Of a stretch of DNA of 64,000 bases, positions 57,223-64,000 are shown one piece after another. The first letter of the stretch is position 1, and the number at the start of each line of letters is the position of its first letter. The position numbers were made by a program, and so were the translations under genes. The notes below the pieces were generated by a model that was given only the letters and a program-made list of their open reading frames with translations, searched no databases and was not told the origin of the DNA. Source of the DNA: an uncultured Calothrix sp. (GTDB lineage: Bacteria; Cyanobacteriota; Cyanobacteriia; Cyanobacteriales; Nostocaceae); NCBI GenBank assembly GCA_937973965.1, contig CALJJQ010000009.1:1-64000 (forward strand). The letters run 5' to 3'.

Positions 57223-57636
57223 CTAGTGAATAGTAACCTGAAAAATCTGGGAAATATTTCTGATTAATTCCTGTTCTGGAGACGAAAATTCATTATCGCT
57301 AGCTGCTAAATCATTACATACCTTAAAAAGTTGAATTTTCACAGTCTCACTTTCAATGCGAGCATTAATATCCTGAAGTAAACTATTCAATTTATCTTGA
57401 TCTGCTAAAGCCGCTCTAATTTTAGGTGTAACTTTACCCAAATAAAATTCCAGGGATAGGGGTGATTCCCATTGGGTATTGTTCACATATTCTTGGATTA
57501 TTTCATCTTCAGCAAGTTTCAGATTTTTATCACCATACATCATCAATAGCATGAGTTCGATGATAGCTTCTCGCTCGTTTTGAGTCACATCTTGCTGAAT
57601 AATTTCGCTAAGGGTTGGGTGTAATTTATCTGACAT
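57223..57636 (-). CDS. TerB-like domain protein
   Basis: From the ATG at 57636 (MSDKLHPTL) 137 residues, all helical and soluble. MLLMMYGDKNLKLAEDEIIQEY and VCNDLAASDNEFSSPEQELI are the two acidic helix-turn motifs of the TerB/tellurite-resistance-B fold, which binds divalent metal. No other ter genes lie nearby. A four-codon longer frame exists from 57648. The role in cyanobacteria is unknown. Confidence 0.8.
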   Translation of the reverse strand: MSDKLHPTLSEIIQQDVTQNEREAIIELMLLMMYGDKNLKLAEDEIIQEYVNNTQWESPLSLEFYLGKVTPKIRAALADQDKLNSLLQDINARIESETVKIQLFKVCNDLAASDNEFSSPEQELIRNISQIFQVTIH

Positions 57637-57745
57637 TATTTTCCACACAATATAAATTACGATACGCCCATATACTATGTAATTTAAATGACAGAGTAAA
57701 GTTGTTGACGATACACTAGGATGGGAGTTTGCAACCTATCCAGAA

Positions 57746-60562
57746 TTAGAGACGCGAGATATCGCGTCTAGGGGTCAGGAATCCCGATAAACCTCGGTAG
57801 GCTGCAATAAATTTACCTTGAAATAGAGCTGCTACTCCCGACAGTGCTTGTAGTTCGCGAATATGGGGATTAAGTTCTAAAGCTGGTTTGAGGGCTGTTT
57901 CTGCGGCTTGGGGGTGCCAATTGTATAGATGTACAAAAGCGAGATAACCCCATGCAAAGGGATTTTGGGAATCGATTTTTGTCACATATTCCAGGGATGC
58001 GATCGCATCTTCAACCCGTCTTAATAGTACATTACTCAGGGCGACTGTGTAGGCTAGTTCTCGATTTTGCGGTTGTTGTTGCAAGCGGTATTGACTCGCA
58101 ATCAGAACTTGTTGCAGGTAATCTTGGGTGGGGTCGTATTGATTAATACGTCCAATCTCAGCAAATATGTTTTCAAAGGCGCTAATTCCCTGGGGCATAG
58201 TTGCCGCCATCTGCCTGAATTGACTGGCTAAATCTGGTTCGGGGGCGGCAGAGGCTGGAACTTGGGGATTGATTTCAATGGTAATATTGGGAACTTTGAC
58301 TGTATAGGTGGCTTGGGTTTGACGGTGAAGGTAGGTAGCTTCCAGGGTATATTTACCAGGAGCGATCGACTGGGGTGGTGACATAGCCGTGCGATCGCGT
58401 ACTTGTGCATACATATTCCCATGAAATCGCGGATAAATATCACCCATGCCGATACTATGGTCATGGAACCATTGTTGTTGATCTATATTTAGGTTGTTTG
58501 AATTATCACTATTACCGTCAATTCGTCGCCATGTCAGCAACATCACCCCGTCATGGAAAGCTTGCAGATTTCCTTGCCAAGTATAGGTAATGGGGATGGG
58601 TACTCCCCCAGGGGATGCATCAGGGAGTTTGACATCAATTAGTTCAATATTTGAATTAACCTGACTAGGGGGAGGATTAATCGGTGTCACTATCGTTGCG
58701 GGTTGAATCCGGTGGTATAGTTTCAGACTTTCCCCATCCGGTAGTTGCCAGGTTTTGTGTAGTTGTAAATCCGGGGAAGTTTCCACCTTGCTCACGGCTT
58801 CTGCTTGGATATCCCTCACACTACCTTGATTTCCGGTTTTGGTAATAAACCAATCTAGAGCCGCAATATCCCGTTCTAAATATTGGCGATTTGTTGCTGC
58901 CTGTCTACCGTATACCTGAAAATTCGCGGTTTGGGAAGCACCTTCTCGCCGACTAATTGCACCGTAGTAGTTCAAATTATGTTGATTGACATCAAGGGTG
59001 GAGGGTAAAACAGCTACAGTGGAACGCAGATATGGCTGGGTACGCATAATTTCGGCAATAACTGCGGTATGGGGATATTTTGCACCTTGGTAGGGATAAT
59101 GTTGGCTATGGGGGGCGAAAATTTGAGCAATTCCTGCACCGGGTAGGGGAAACAGGTTGATCATAGTTAAACAGGTAGACAAAATCAAGATGGCGACACG
59201 AAGATTACGCCACCAATCGGATTGTATACGGGTAAGTCCGTAAGCCAGGATAATAGTTAATGATGGTAAATAGGGGGTAATATAGCGGTCATCCTTATTA
59301 ATATTTACAGAGGAAAGTAAATAGGATGCAATCAAAAATAAAGCTAACCAGCGTAGGGATTTGCTGGTATTTTGATGGGGATGAAGATTTTGGTTTGTAT
59401 CATCTTGCTTGAAAATAGAAAGTGGGGAGTGGGGTAGAGACGTGACATGTCGCGTCTCTAAAGGAAATGAATTATTTTCATGTTGGGTTGCGTACAAATC
59501 TTCATGGAGAACAGACTTACCCTTACGTTGACGAAAACAATGCCAGCCATAGATAATTAAACCCACAAGCGGCATTACCAGCAACGGAAAAGATAATTGG
59601 TGGGGAAGTTGTTCCCAGTAAAAAGTCCATGCTGCAAGGGTATTTAAAGGTGGATCACCCTCCGCGATCGCGGAATCAATGCTAGCTCTTTTCCCCGATG
59701 TCAAAATCAACAGCCAATTAGTACGATACCAAGGCATAAATATCCAAGTCGCGACCCACAAACCCAGCAAAAACTGACCAACCCTCAACCAACGTCGGGA
59801 AAACAAAGCAGTCGCACCAGTCCAAACTATCGGTACTAACAGGAAAAAAACCGCCGTTTGTTTCGTTAACAATGCCAAAGCAAAGGTAATTCCACAACTA
59901 ATTGCCAACCCCACAGATTTATACCATTTTAGATTTTGGATTGGGGATTTTGGATTATCATTCCATCTGTCGCCTTCCTTTGGCAAATTGGTATTACCTA
60001 TAGATTTTGCTTCTTTCTGGAGGGATGATGTACCGGAAAAATGCCACAGAGTCACACATAAAAAACACAGCGTCACCATCGCTGCAAGGGGATAATCCAG
60101 TAAAAAATCCAACCGCAGCCGATAAAGACCAGGTATGATTTGACACAATCCCGCCGCCAACAAACCTAAATTCCCATCAAATAATACCCATCCCAAACCA
60201 TACACCGCAGCCAACAACACCCCACTATACAGGGACATAATTATCGTCGCTGATTCAACCCCCACTCCGACAAAATTTTGTAGCACCCCTGCAATCATAT
60301 AAGTCAAAGGAGGGATTTTCGACGACAATAACCATAAATTCCGCCACCAATCCCCATTTCCCCACTCCGGACGAGACAGCGCTGCACCATAATTCAGCGT
60401 CCCCGTTAAATAATCAGCCTGGTCCCAACCCGGTACACCCTCATCCAAACTCCACCAAATGCGATCGCAAATTACTCCCCCCAACCAAATCAAGAACAAT
60501 ATCCGGATATTTCGAGGAACCCTGACCTTCGCAGCTTGATTTTTTAATGCTGTTAGCCTCAT
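57746..60562 (-). CDS. GT39-like membrane glycosyltransferase with C-terminal TPR region
   Basis: 938 residues. Residues 20-480 have about twelve hydrophobic helices. The first loop contains DEGVPGWDQADYL, in the position of the catalytic Asp of dolichyl/undecaprenyl-phosphate-dependent GT39/PMT enzymes. A periplasmic domain follows, and TPR-like helices lie near 820-920 (PQNRELAYTVALSNVLLRRV, NPFAWGYLAFVHLYNWH). It probably transfers a sugar from a polyprenyl carrier outside the membrane. Two stretches are repeat DNA read in frame: ETRHVTSLPH (59433-59461, family P) and NPKSPIQNLK (about 59930-59968, repeat D unit). Both sit in loops. Confidence 0.85.
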   Translation of the reverse strand: MRLTALKNQAAKVRVPRNIRILFLIWLGGVICDRIWWSLDEGVPGWDQADYLTGTLNYGAALSRPEWGNGDWWRNLWLLSSKIPPLTYMIAGVLQNFVGVGVESATIIMSLYSGVLLAAVYGLGWVLFDGNLGLLAAGLCQIIPGLYRLRLDFLLDYPLAAMVTLCFLCVTLWHFSGTSSLQKEAKSIGNTNLPKEGDRWNDNPKSPIQNLKWYKSVGLAISCGITFALALLTKQTAVFFLLVPIVWTGATALFSRRWLRVGQFLLGLWVATWIFMPWYRTNWLLILTSGKRASIDSAIAEGDPPLNTLAAWTFYWEQLPHQLSFPLLVMPLVGLIIYGWHCFRQRKGKSVLHEDLYATQHENNSFPLETRHVTSLPHSPLSIFKQDDTNQNLHPHQNTSKSLRWLALFLIASYLLSSVNINKDDRYITPYLPSLTIILAYGLTRIQSDWWRNLRVAILILSTCLTMINLFPLPGAGIAQIFAPHSQHYPYQGAKYPHTAVIAEIMRTQPYLRSTVAVLPSTLDVNQHNLNYYGAISRREGASQTANFQVYGRQAATNRQYLERDIAALDWFITKTGNQGSVRDIQAEAVSKVETSPDLQLHKTWQLPDGESLKLYHRIQPATIVTPINPPPSQVNSNIELIDVKLPDASPGGVPIPITYTWQGNLQAFHDGVMLLTWRRIDGNSDNSNNLNIDQQQWFHDHSIGMGDIYPRFHGNMYAQVRDRTAMSPPQSIAPGKYTLEATYLHRQTQATYTVKVPNITIEINPQVPASAAPEPDLASQFRQMAATMPQGISAFENIFAEIGRINQYDPTQDYLQQVLIASQYRLQQQPQNRELAYTVALSNVLLRRVEDAIASLEYVTKIDSQNPFAWGYLAFVHLYNWHPQAAETALKPALELNPHIRELQALSGVAALFQGKFIAAYRGLSGFLTPRRDISRL
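57748..57772. repeat. Palindrome, family P, overlapping a gene's end
   Basis: AGAGACGCGAGATATCGCGTCT covers the last codons and stop of the GT39-like gene, whose final residues come from repeat DNA. Confidence 0.65.
59433..59461. repeat. Family P palindrome inside a coding sequence
   Basis: GTAGAGACGTGACATGTCGCG and TCTCTAA lie within the GT39-like gene without breaking its frame. The encoded residues fall in a hydrophilic loop. Confidence 0.75.
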
Positions 60563-61204
60563 CGTTACTTTCCTCGATATATAATTGCCCTAACTTTACT
60601 CCCTATTTAATTTTGGCAGCTATTTTAAACTTGCCATCAGGCGTTTTATTCACAAATTGTTGATTAAATCGATATTTTATGATTAACACTTAGGTACACA
60701 TCTGTTTTTCTTAAAGTTACTATTCTATCGAACACCCGTCAAAACCTAGCTACCTAGTAGTCCACCAACCCCAAAATCCTGGGTGAAGGTAAGTAGGGGG
60801 AACTGGGGAAGAACATCCTTAGCAACTGTGAACCTGTTTGAAATTCAGTTAAATGCACTAGTATTTACACTTCCTGTTTGTATTAAAAGTCACCTTAAAT
60901 CGTTTTGGAGACAACCCCAAAAAAGTAGTGAAAATTACATTTTGATTCTGATTGAATTATTCCAAAATGAACATGTAAGCAAAAACCAAACAAAAAAATA
61001 AACCCAATCTGAAGATTTCAGATAGAAACAAGTAAACGATTTAACTAGTTTGACTGCAAGAACAATCAATTAAATAGCAATCAATATAGACGATTAATAA
61101 TTATCAGGGTTCCAACAGCTTTTGCTACCACATCACTGTTTCAGCATTCATTTAATCATTCAAAAATATTAACAAACCAAATTTATTTACCAACGGAGAA
61201 AAAC
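60563..61204. other. Divergent promoter region, 0.64 kb
   Basis: AT-rich. A 72-codon ORF at 60783-61001 starts in repeat-like DNA and lacks a ribosome-binding site; not called. ACCAACGGAGAAAAAC directly before 61205 is the ribosome-binding region of the PEP-CTERM gene. Confidence 0.55.
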
Positions 61205-62098
61205 ATGTTTAACAAAAGTGCATTCCTAGCTGCTGCAATTACTGCTGTTTCTACTGTCACCCTAGTTAGCAATGCAGAATCCGCTCATGCGATGAACTTC
61301 AAAGTCACCAGAGGTATAGACGCTGGATTGACCACCTGGAATGCACAAACCAACAGATGGGAATCCCAGGGGATGTTCTCTGAATTCCACGGTCAAGCGG
61401 GAGTTGTCACCGTTGATTTTAACAAATTACCTAACAACAATGCTGGCTTTGGTGTCCAAGCAAAAACAGACGCAAATGGTGTTGGTTTAATTACCGGACT
61501 CAATGCAGCTAACGCAGTAATTAATTACTCCTATGTTGGCAATGGTAGCAGTAACGTCCGTAAAGATAAATGGGGTCCAGCAGGATATGATGCGACAACC
61601 GGACAAAGCACCTACAACACATCTAACTACCTCGCAGCCTTTGCAGGTAAAGACGTTGAAATCAGAATGAATGGTTTATTCAACTACTTCGGTGTCAACT
61701 GGGGTGCAGCCCACCAAGCCAACCGCTATTCATTCTATCGCGGAGATACCCTCGTCGCTGGCTTTACCTACGGAGAAAACTATAAAGTGGGTGATATCCA
61801 ATATGTAGATGTGAGCAAGGTTTTCAGAGAAAATGGAGCAAGGGCTTCATGGCAGGGACAGGATAACGCTTACTTCCACGTTTATGCAGACAGCAAAGCA
61901 AGCTTATTTGACCGAATTGTGATTAGTCAATTTGGTGGTGGTGGTTTTGAATCAGATAACCACTCCTTTAATGCAGGTACACGTGCATTTAACTTCGAGA
62001 AAGGTAGAACAGTACCAGAACCAGGAATGGTGCTTGGTTTAATCGGAGTTGGTGCAGCATTTCTCCACAAACGCAAAAAGGGTGAAAACGCCATTTAA
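61205..62098 (+). CDS. PEP-CTERM sorted secreted protein
   Basis: 297 residues. A Sec signal peptide (about 1-29) ends ESAHA, giving a mature protein beginning MNFKV. The C-terminus has the sorting signal: VPEP near 270-273, a hydrophobic helix (GMVLGLIGVGAAFL) and the basic HKRKKG. The middle is Gly/Asn-rich and beta-structured, typical of exported surface or matrix proteins handled by exosortase. No exosortase gene is in the window. GGAG lies eight bases before the ATG. Specific function unknown. Confidence 0.9.
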   Translation: MFNKSAFLAAAITAVSTVTLVSNAESAHAMNFKVTRGIDAGLTTWNAQTNRWESQGMFSEFHGQAGVVTVDFNKLPNNNAGFGVQAKTDANGVGLITGLNAANAVINYSYVGNGSSNVRKDKWGPAGYDATTGQSTYNTSNYLAAFAGKDVEIRMNGLFNYFGVNWGAAHQANRYSFYRGDTLVAGFTYGENYKVGDIQYVDVSKVFRENGARASWQGQDNAYFHVYADSKASLFDRIVISQFGGGGFESDNHSFNAGTRAFNFEKGRTVPEPGMVLGLIGVGAAFLHKRKKGENAI

Positions 62099-62292
62099 AC
62101 CCCTGGAAAACAACTTTTAGCCCACAAAACTTACACACAGACTACCTATTCTCTCCCTCACAAGTTCGTAAGTCAGAATAGAGTTGAACACACTTAAATA
62201 CAGTTGTTTGCCTCTGCTAACGACTATTTAAAACTTATCTGAAAATTTGCTTATCCCGTATCCAGATAGATGTCCACCATCTATCTTTTTTA

Positions 62293-62342
62293 TTTTGGAT
62301 TACTCTTCGGTCGATCCGCTTCGCGTCTATGGATTTTGGATT
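62293..62342. repeat. Repeat family D, copy 4
   Basis: TATTTTGGATTACTCTTCGG, TCGATCCGCTTCGCGTCTAT and GGATTTTGGATT. Confidence 0.6.
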
Positions 62343-62365
62343 CTTCTTCTTTCTCCTATTTCTTA

Positions 62366-62458
62366 GCGGGACTTAAACATTTTTGAGGCAGAAATCAGCT
62401 TCAAACCCATACAGGGGAAGGAAAATACACTACAGGCTCAAAAATGCTTGAAACCCAG
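62366..62458. mobile_element. Small inverted-repeat element (MITE-like)
   Basis: Left arm GCGGGACTTAAACATTTTTG (62366 on) and right arm CTCAAAAATGCTTGAAACCC (62437 on) are imperfect complements around a 45-base centre. No other copy was noticed in the window. Confidence 0.45.
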
Positions 62459-62633
62459 ACATAGCAAGAAACTATTCAAAACGATGTCAACGTCTTGCTG
62501 TGTATACATTTGAGTAGTTTTTTCGGCTATTTTTTGTCTAACTCCCAGAGGATGTTTGTCAAGTATTAATTATCACTATTTTGACTATCGTCCTGACTCT
62601 GGACATGGGGTTATAAAGCTGATTTTTCCTTCG

Positions 62634-62667
62634 AGAGTACAGACGCGACATGTCGCGTCTGTACTCT
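62634..62667. repeat. Perfect 34-bp palindrome overlapping a stop codon
   Basis: AGAGTACAGACGCGACA and its exact complement meet at 62650/62651 with no loop. Its right end includes two bases of the TAG stop (62666-62668) of the ABC-2 permease gene. It is the longest perfect family P copy here. Confidence 0.9.
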
Positions 62668-63451
62668 AAGCCCCCATCCCAGAATAACGCTTGAGTCCAG
62701 CCCGCCACAACATCCGATTTAAGCCAACAAAGAATAATGCCCACCCCAAAATAATCGTAAAACCGCGTCCGATATCTGTTGGTAAACCCACCAAAATACT
62801 GACAGGAAAATCAATTAAATAGGGGAAAGGAGTCCAAAGTACGGCAGCCCTAACAGCCGGAGGAAATACTTCTAAAGGGGCAATTAAACCTGATAAAAAC
62901 AAATAAAATAAAAACCAAAAATTTTCAATGGCGCTAGCTCTTTCCGTCCAAAATGCGAACATCGCAAAAGTATATTGAATTGTAAATCGTAAAATAAACG
63001 CCGAGACAATTGCTAAAACAAATAAAATAATTTGCAGTAAATTCGGAATCCAAATCGCCTGGGGATACAACACAAAAAACAATACAATTAGCGATAAAGC
63101 AAAGGGAATTCGAGCAGCACGCTCCGCAAGATGGGCTAAAACATGATGCCATACCGGGTCTAGGGGTTGTAAAAGTCGGGGGGAAAGTTTTCCTTCCACT
63201 ACTTCCCGTTCAAATTCCCAAATTACCCAAACAACTGTAAATTGACGGACAATAAAAACTGCTAAAAAATAACGGGCAAACTCTACTGGTGATAACCCAA
63301 ATTGTCCCCCTTGAGCAGCTTGTGTCCAAATACCCATGAGAATAATCGGTAAAGAACCAGCCAATACCCATAAAATTAATTCTGCCCGGTATTCCACCAT
63401 ATAGGCATAGTATACCGATAGGAATGTGAAGATTTTTTTGAAAATGTTCAT
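62666..63451 (-). CDS. ABC-2 type transporter permease
   Basis: 261 residues with six hydrophobic helices, the usual plan of ABC-2 permeases. The cytosolic loop WVIWEFEREVVEGKLSPRLL and the following QPLDPVWHHVLAHLAER match the DUF990/ABC-2-like group often encoded as a pair with another permease and an ATPase; these are not visible here, since the partners would lie to the left and only repeats are there. Substrate unknown. The stop codon overlaps a 34-bp palindrome. Confidence 0.87.
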   Translation of the reverse strand: MNIFKKIFTFLSVYYAYMVEYRAELILWVLAGSLPIILMGIWTQAAQGGQFGLSPVEFARYFLAVFIVRQFTVVWVIWEFEREVVEGKLSPRLLQPLDPVWHHVLAHLAERAARIPFALSLIVLFFVLYPQAIWIPNLLQIILFVLAIVSAFILRFTIQYTFAMFAFWTERASAIENFWFLFYLFLSGLIAPLEVFPPAVRAAVLWTPFPYLIDFPVSILVGLPTDIGRGFTIILGWALFFVGLNRMLWRAGLKRYSGMGA

Positions 63452-63504
63452 GGGATGTAGTTAGGTAAATTTTGAAAAAAATGCGACAGATGATTTTTTG
63501 TGTA

Positions 63505-63526
63505 GAGACGTAATATATTACGTCTC
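63505..63526. repeat. Perfect palindrome, family P variant
   Basis: GAGACGTAATA and its complement form a 22-bp perfect palindrome between the divergent permease gene and the last gene. Confidence 0.75.
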
Positions 63527-63584
63527 CATCCCATCATCTGGATGTGTTGCAAAAATTTTTTTGAATCGTTATAAAATAGAAAAA

Positions 63585-64000
63585 ATGTCAGCGCAATGGT
63601 TCTTAGTGGAGTCGATGGGAGGCATAATCTCAGCTATGAATTTGGAACCACAGGAAATTCTCACCCTCAGCAACGAAACCCCTGAAAACCCAACTGAAAT
63701 AGGTGTAGAAACTGCCAATACACCCCGCACATCCCTAGAAATATTGCGGGATACGGAAGCGGCTCTCCGTCGTCCGGTTGTGGCAATGATTACACCAATT
63801 ATTCCACCTCCCCTCAGTGAGAAAATTACAACCATTTCCCAACAAGCTGATCAAACCCTGAATCAACTTGCTGGTATTGATATTAACAGTATCAGTGATT
63901 GGGAATTACGTCCGGCTCGCATTTCCATTGGTTTAAGCTTCGTGGGTTTTGCAGCCTTAAGTATTATATTTTTGATTTTGTATTTACAAACCCTGGATTC
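63585..64000 (+). CDS. Membrane protein, 5' part only
   Basis: The frame is open to the end of the window. In-frame ATGs occur at 63585, 63615 and 63636; the last, followed by NLEPQEILTLSNETPEN, gives the most protein-like start. An acidic N-terminal region is followed by LEILRDTEAALRRPVVAMIT, SEKITTISQQADQTLNQLAG and, at the window edge, a hydrophobic helix ISIGLSFVGFAALSIIFLIL. The C-terminal part is missing. It resembles small cyanobacterial membrane proteins but I cannot assign a family. Confidence 0.7.
   Translation, partial: MSAQWFLVESMGGIISAMNLEPQEILTLSNETPENPTEIGVETANTPRTSLEILRDTEAALRRPVVAMITPIIPPPLSEKITTISQQADQTLNQLAGIDINSISDWELRPARISIGLSFVGFAALSIIFLILYLQTLD

Larger units (their letters stand above)
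62099..62633. other. Spacer between convergent genes, with two repeats
   Basis: Holds repeat D copy 4 (62293-62342) and a solitary inverted-repeat element (62366-62458). No gene seen. Confidence 0.6.

Noticed and set aside
60783-61001. 72-codon ORF before the PEP-CTERM gene
   Set aside because: It starts with a weak codon in repeat-like DNA, has no ribosome-binding site and its composition is not protein-like.

Overview
The window looks like a chromosome segment of a filamentous cyanobacterium, most likely Nostocales or a close relative. Base composition is AT-rich, HIP1 octamers (GCGATCGC) occur throughout, and several genes are cyanobacterial or plastid-lineage markers: beta-monoglucosyldiacylglycerol synthase, CruF, Ycf20/DUF565, Ycf23/DUF561, a zinc-ribbon Ser/Thr kinase and a PEP-CTERM protein. 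Intergenic DNA is unusually rich in short dispersed repeats, also typical of this group. I found no rRNA, no tRNA I would defend and no CRISPR array.

Layout. 1-12.7 kb: end of an upstream gene, panB, a MarR regulator, a CPA2 Na+/K+:H+ antiporter with RCK domain, a 1314-residue protein with a C-terminal Hsp70/actin-like domain, a Crp/Fnr regulator with a DUF2232 membrane protein, and a decayed HNH-endonuclease locus cut by a MITE-like element. 12.2-24.4 kb: a small membrane-anchored protein, the glucolipid synthase, a DRTGG P-loop protein, a lipoprotein plus two-domain multicopper oxidase pair, a DUF364 protein, TspO and IspF. 25-32 kb: an SDR oxidoreductase, a Ser/Thr kinase, a D,D-carboxypeptidase, a SanA-like protein and MgtE. 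32-41 kb is the accessory part: IS5 and IS630 remnants, a DUF5662-type gene with two in-frame TGA codons, an integron attC-like site, a broken DUF433/DUF5615 toxin-antitoxin pair, an intact Phd/VapC pair and a GC-richer O-methyltransferase. IscS, a Nif3-like protein and PyrB are housekeeping genes among these. 41.5-64 kb returns to core genes: CruF, LeuC, Ycf20, DUF427, inorganic pyrophosphatase, PanD, a metallo-beta-lactamase-fold protein that has lost its main metal motif, a PrmA-like methyltransferase, a radical-SAM activase, enolase, Ycf23, an O-antigen-ligase-like protein, a TerB protein, a large GT39-like glycosyltransferase, a PEP-CTERM protein, an ABC-2 permease and the start of a membrane protein.

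How the genes fit together. Most genes are singletons with their own promoters, so pathway links are dispersed: PanB and PanD both feed pantothenate synthesis but lie 47 kb apart, and LeuC has no adjacent LeuD. Likely transcription units are the Crp/Fnr-DUF2232 pair, the multicopper oxidase-lipoprotein pair, Phd-VapC, and panD-MBL-prmA-like. Envelope functions recur: glucolipid synthesis, carboxypeptidase, SanA, O-antigen-ligase-like, GT39, PEP-CTERM and ABC export.

The most unusual aspect is the repeat load. At least four MITE-like families and two families of short perfect palindromes sit between genes. Some touch genes directly: one truncates the HNH gene, one supplies the region just upstream of the Nif3-like start, one palindrome overlaps a stop codon, and two repeat fragments lie in frame inside the GT39-like gene.
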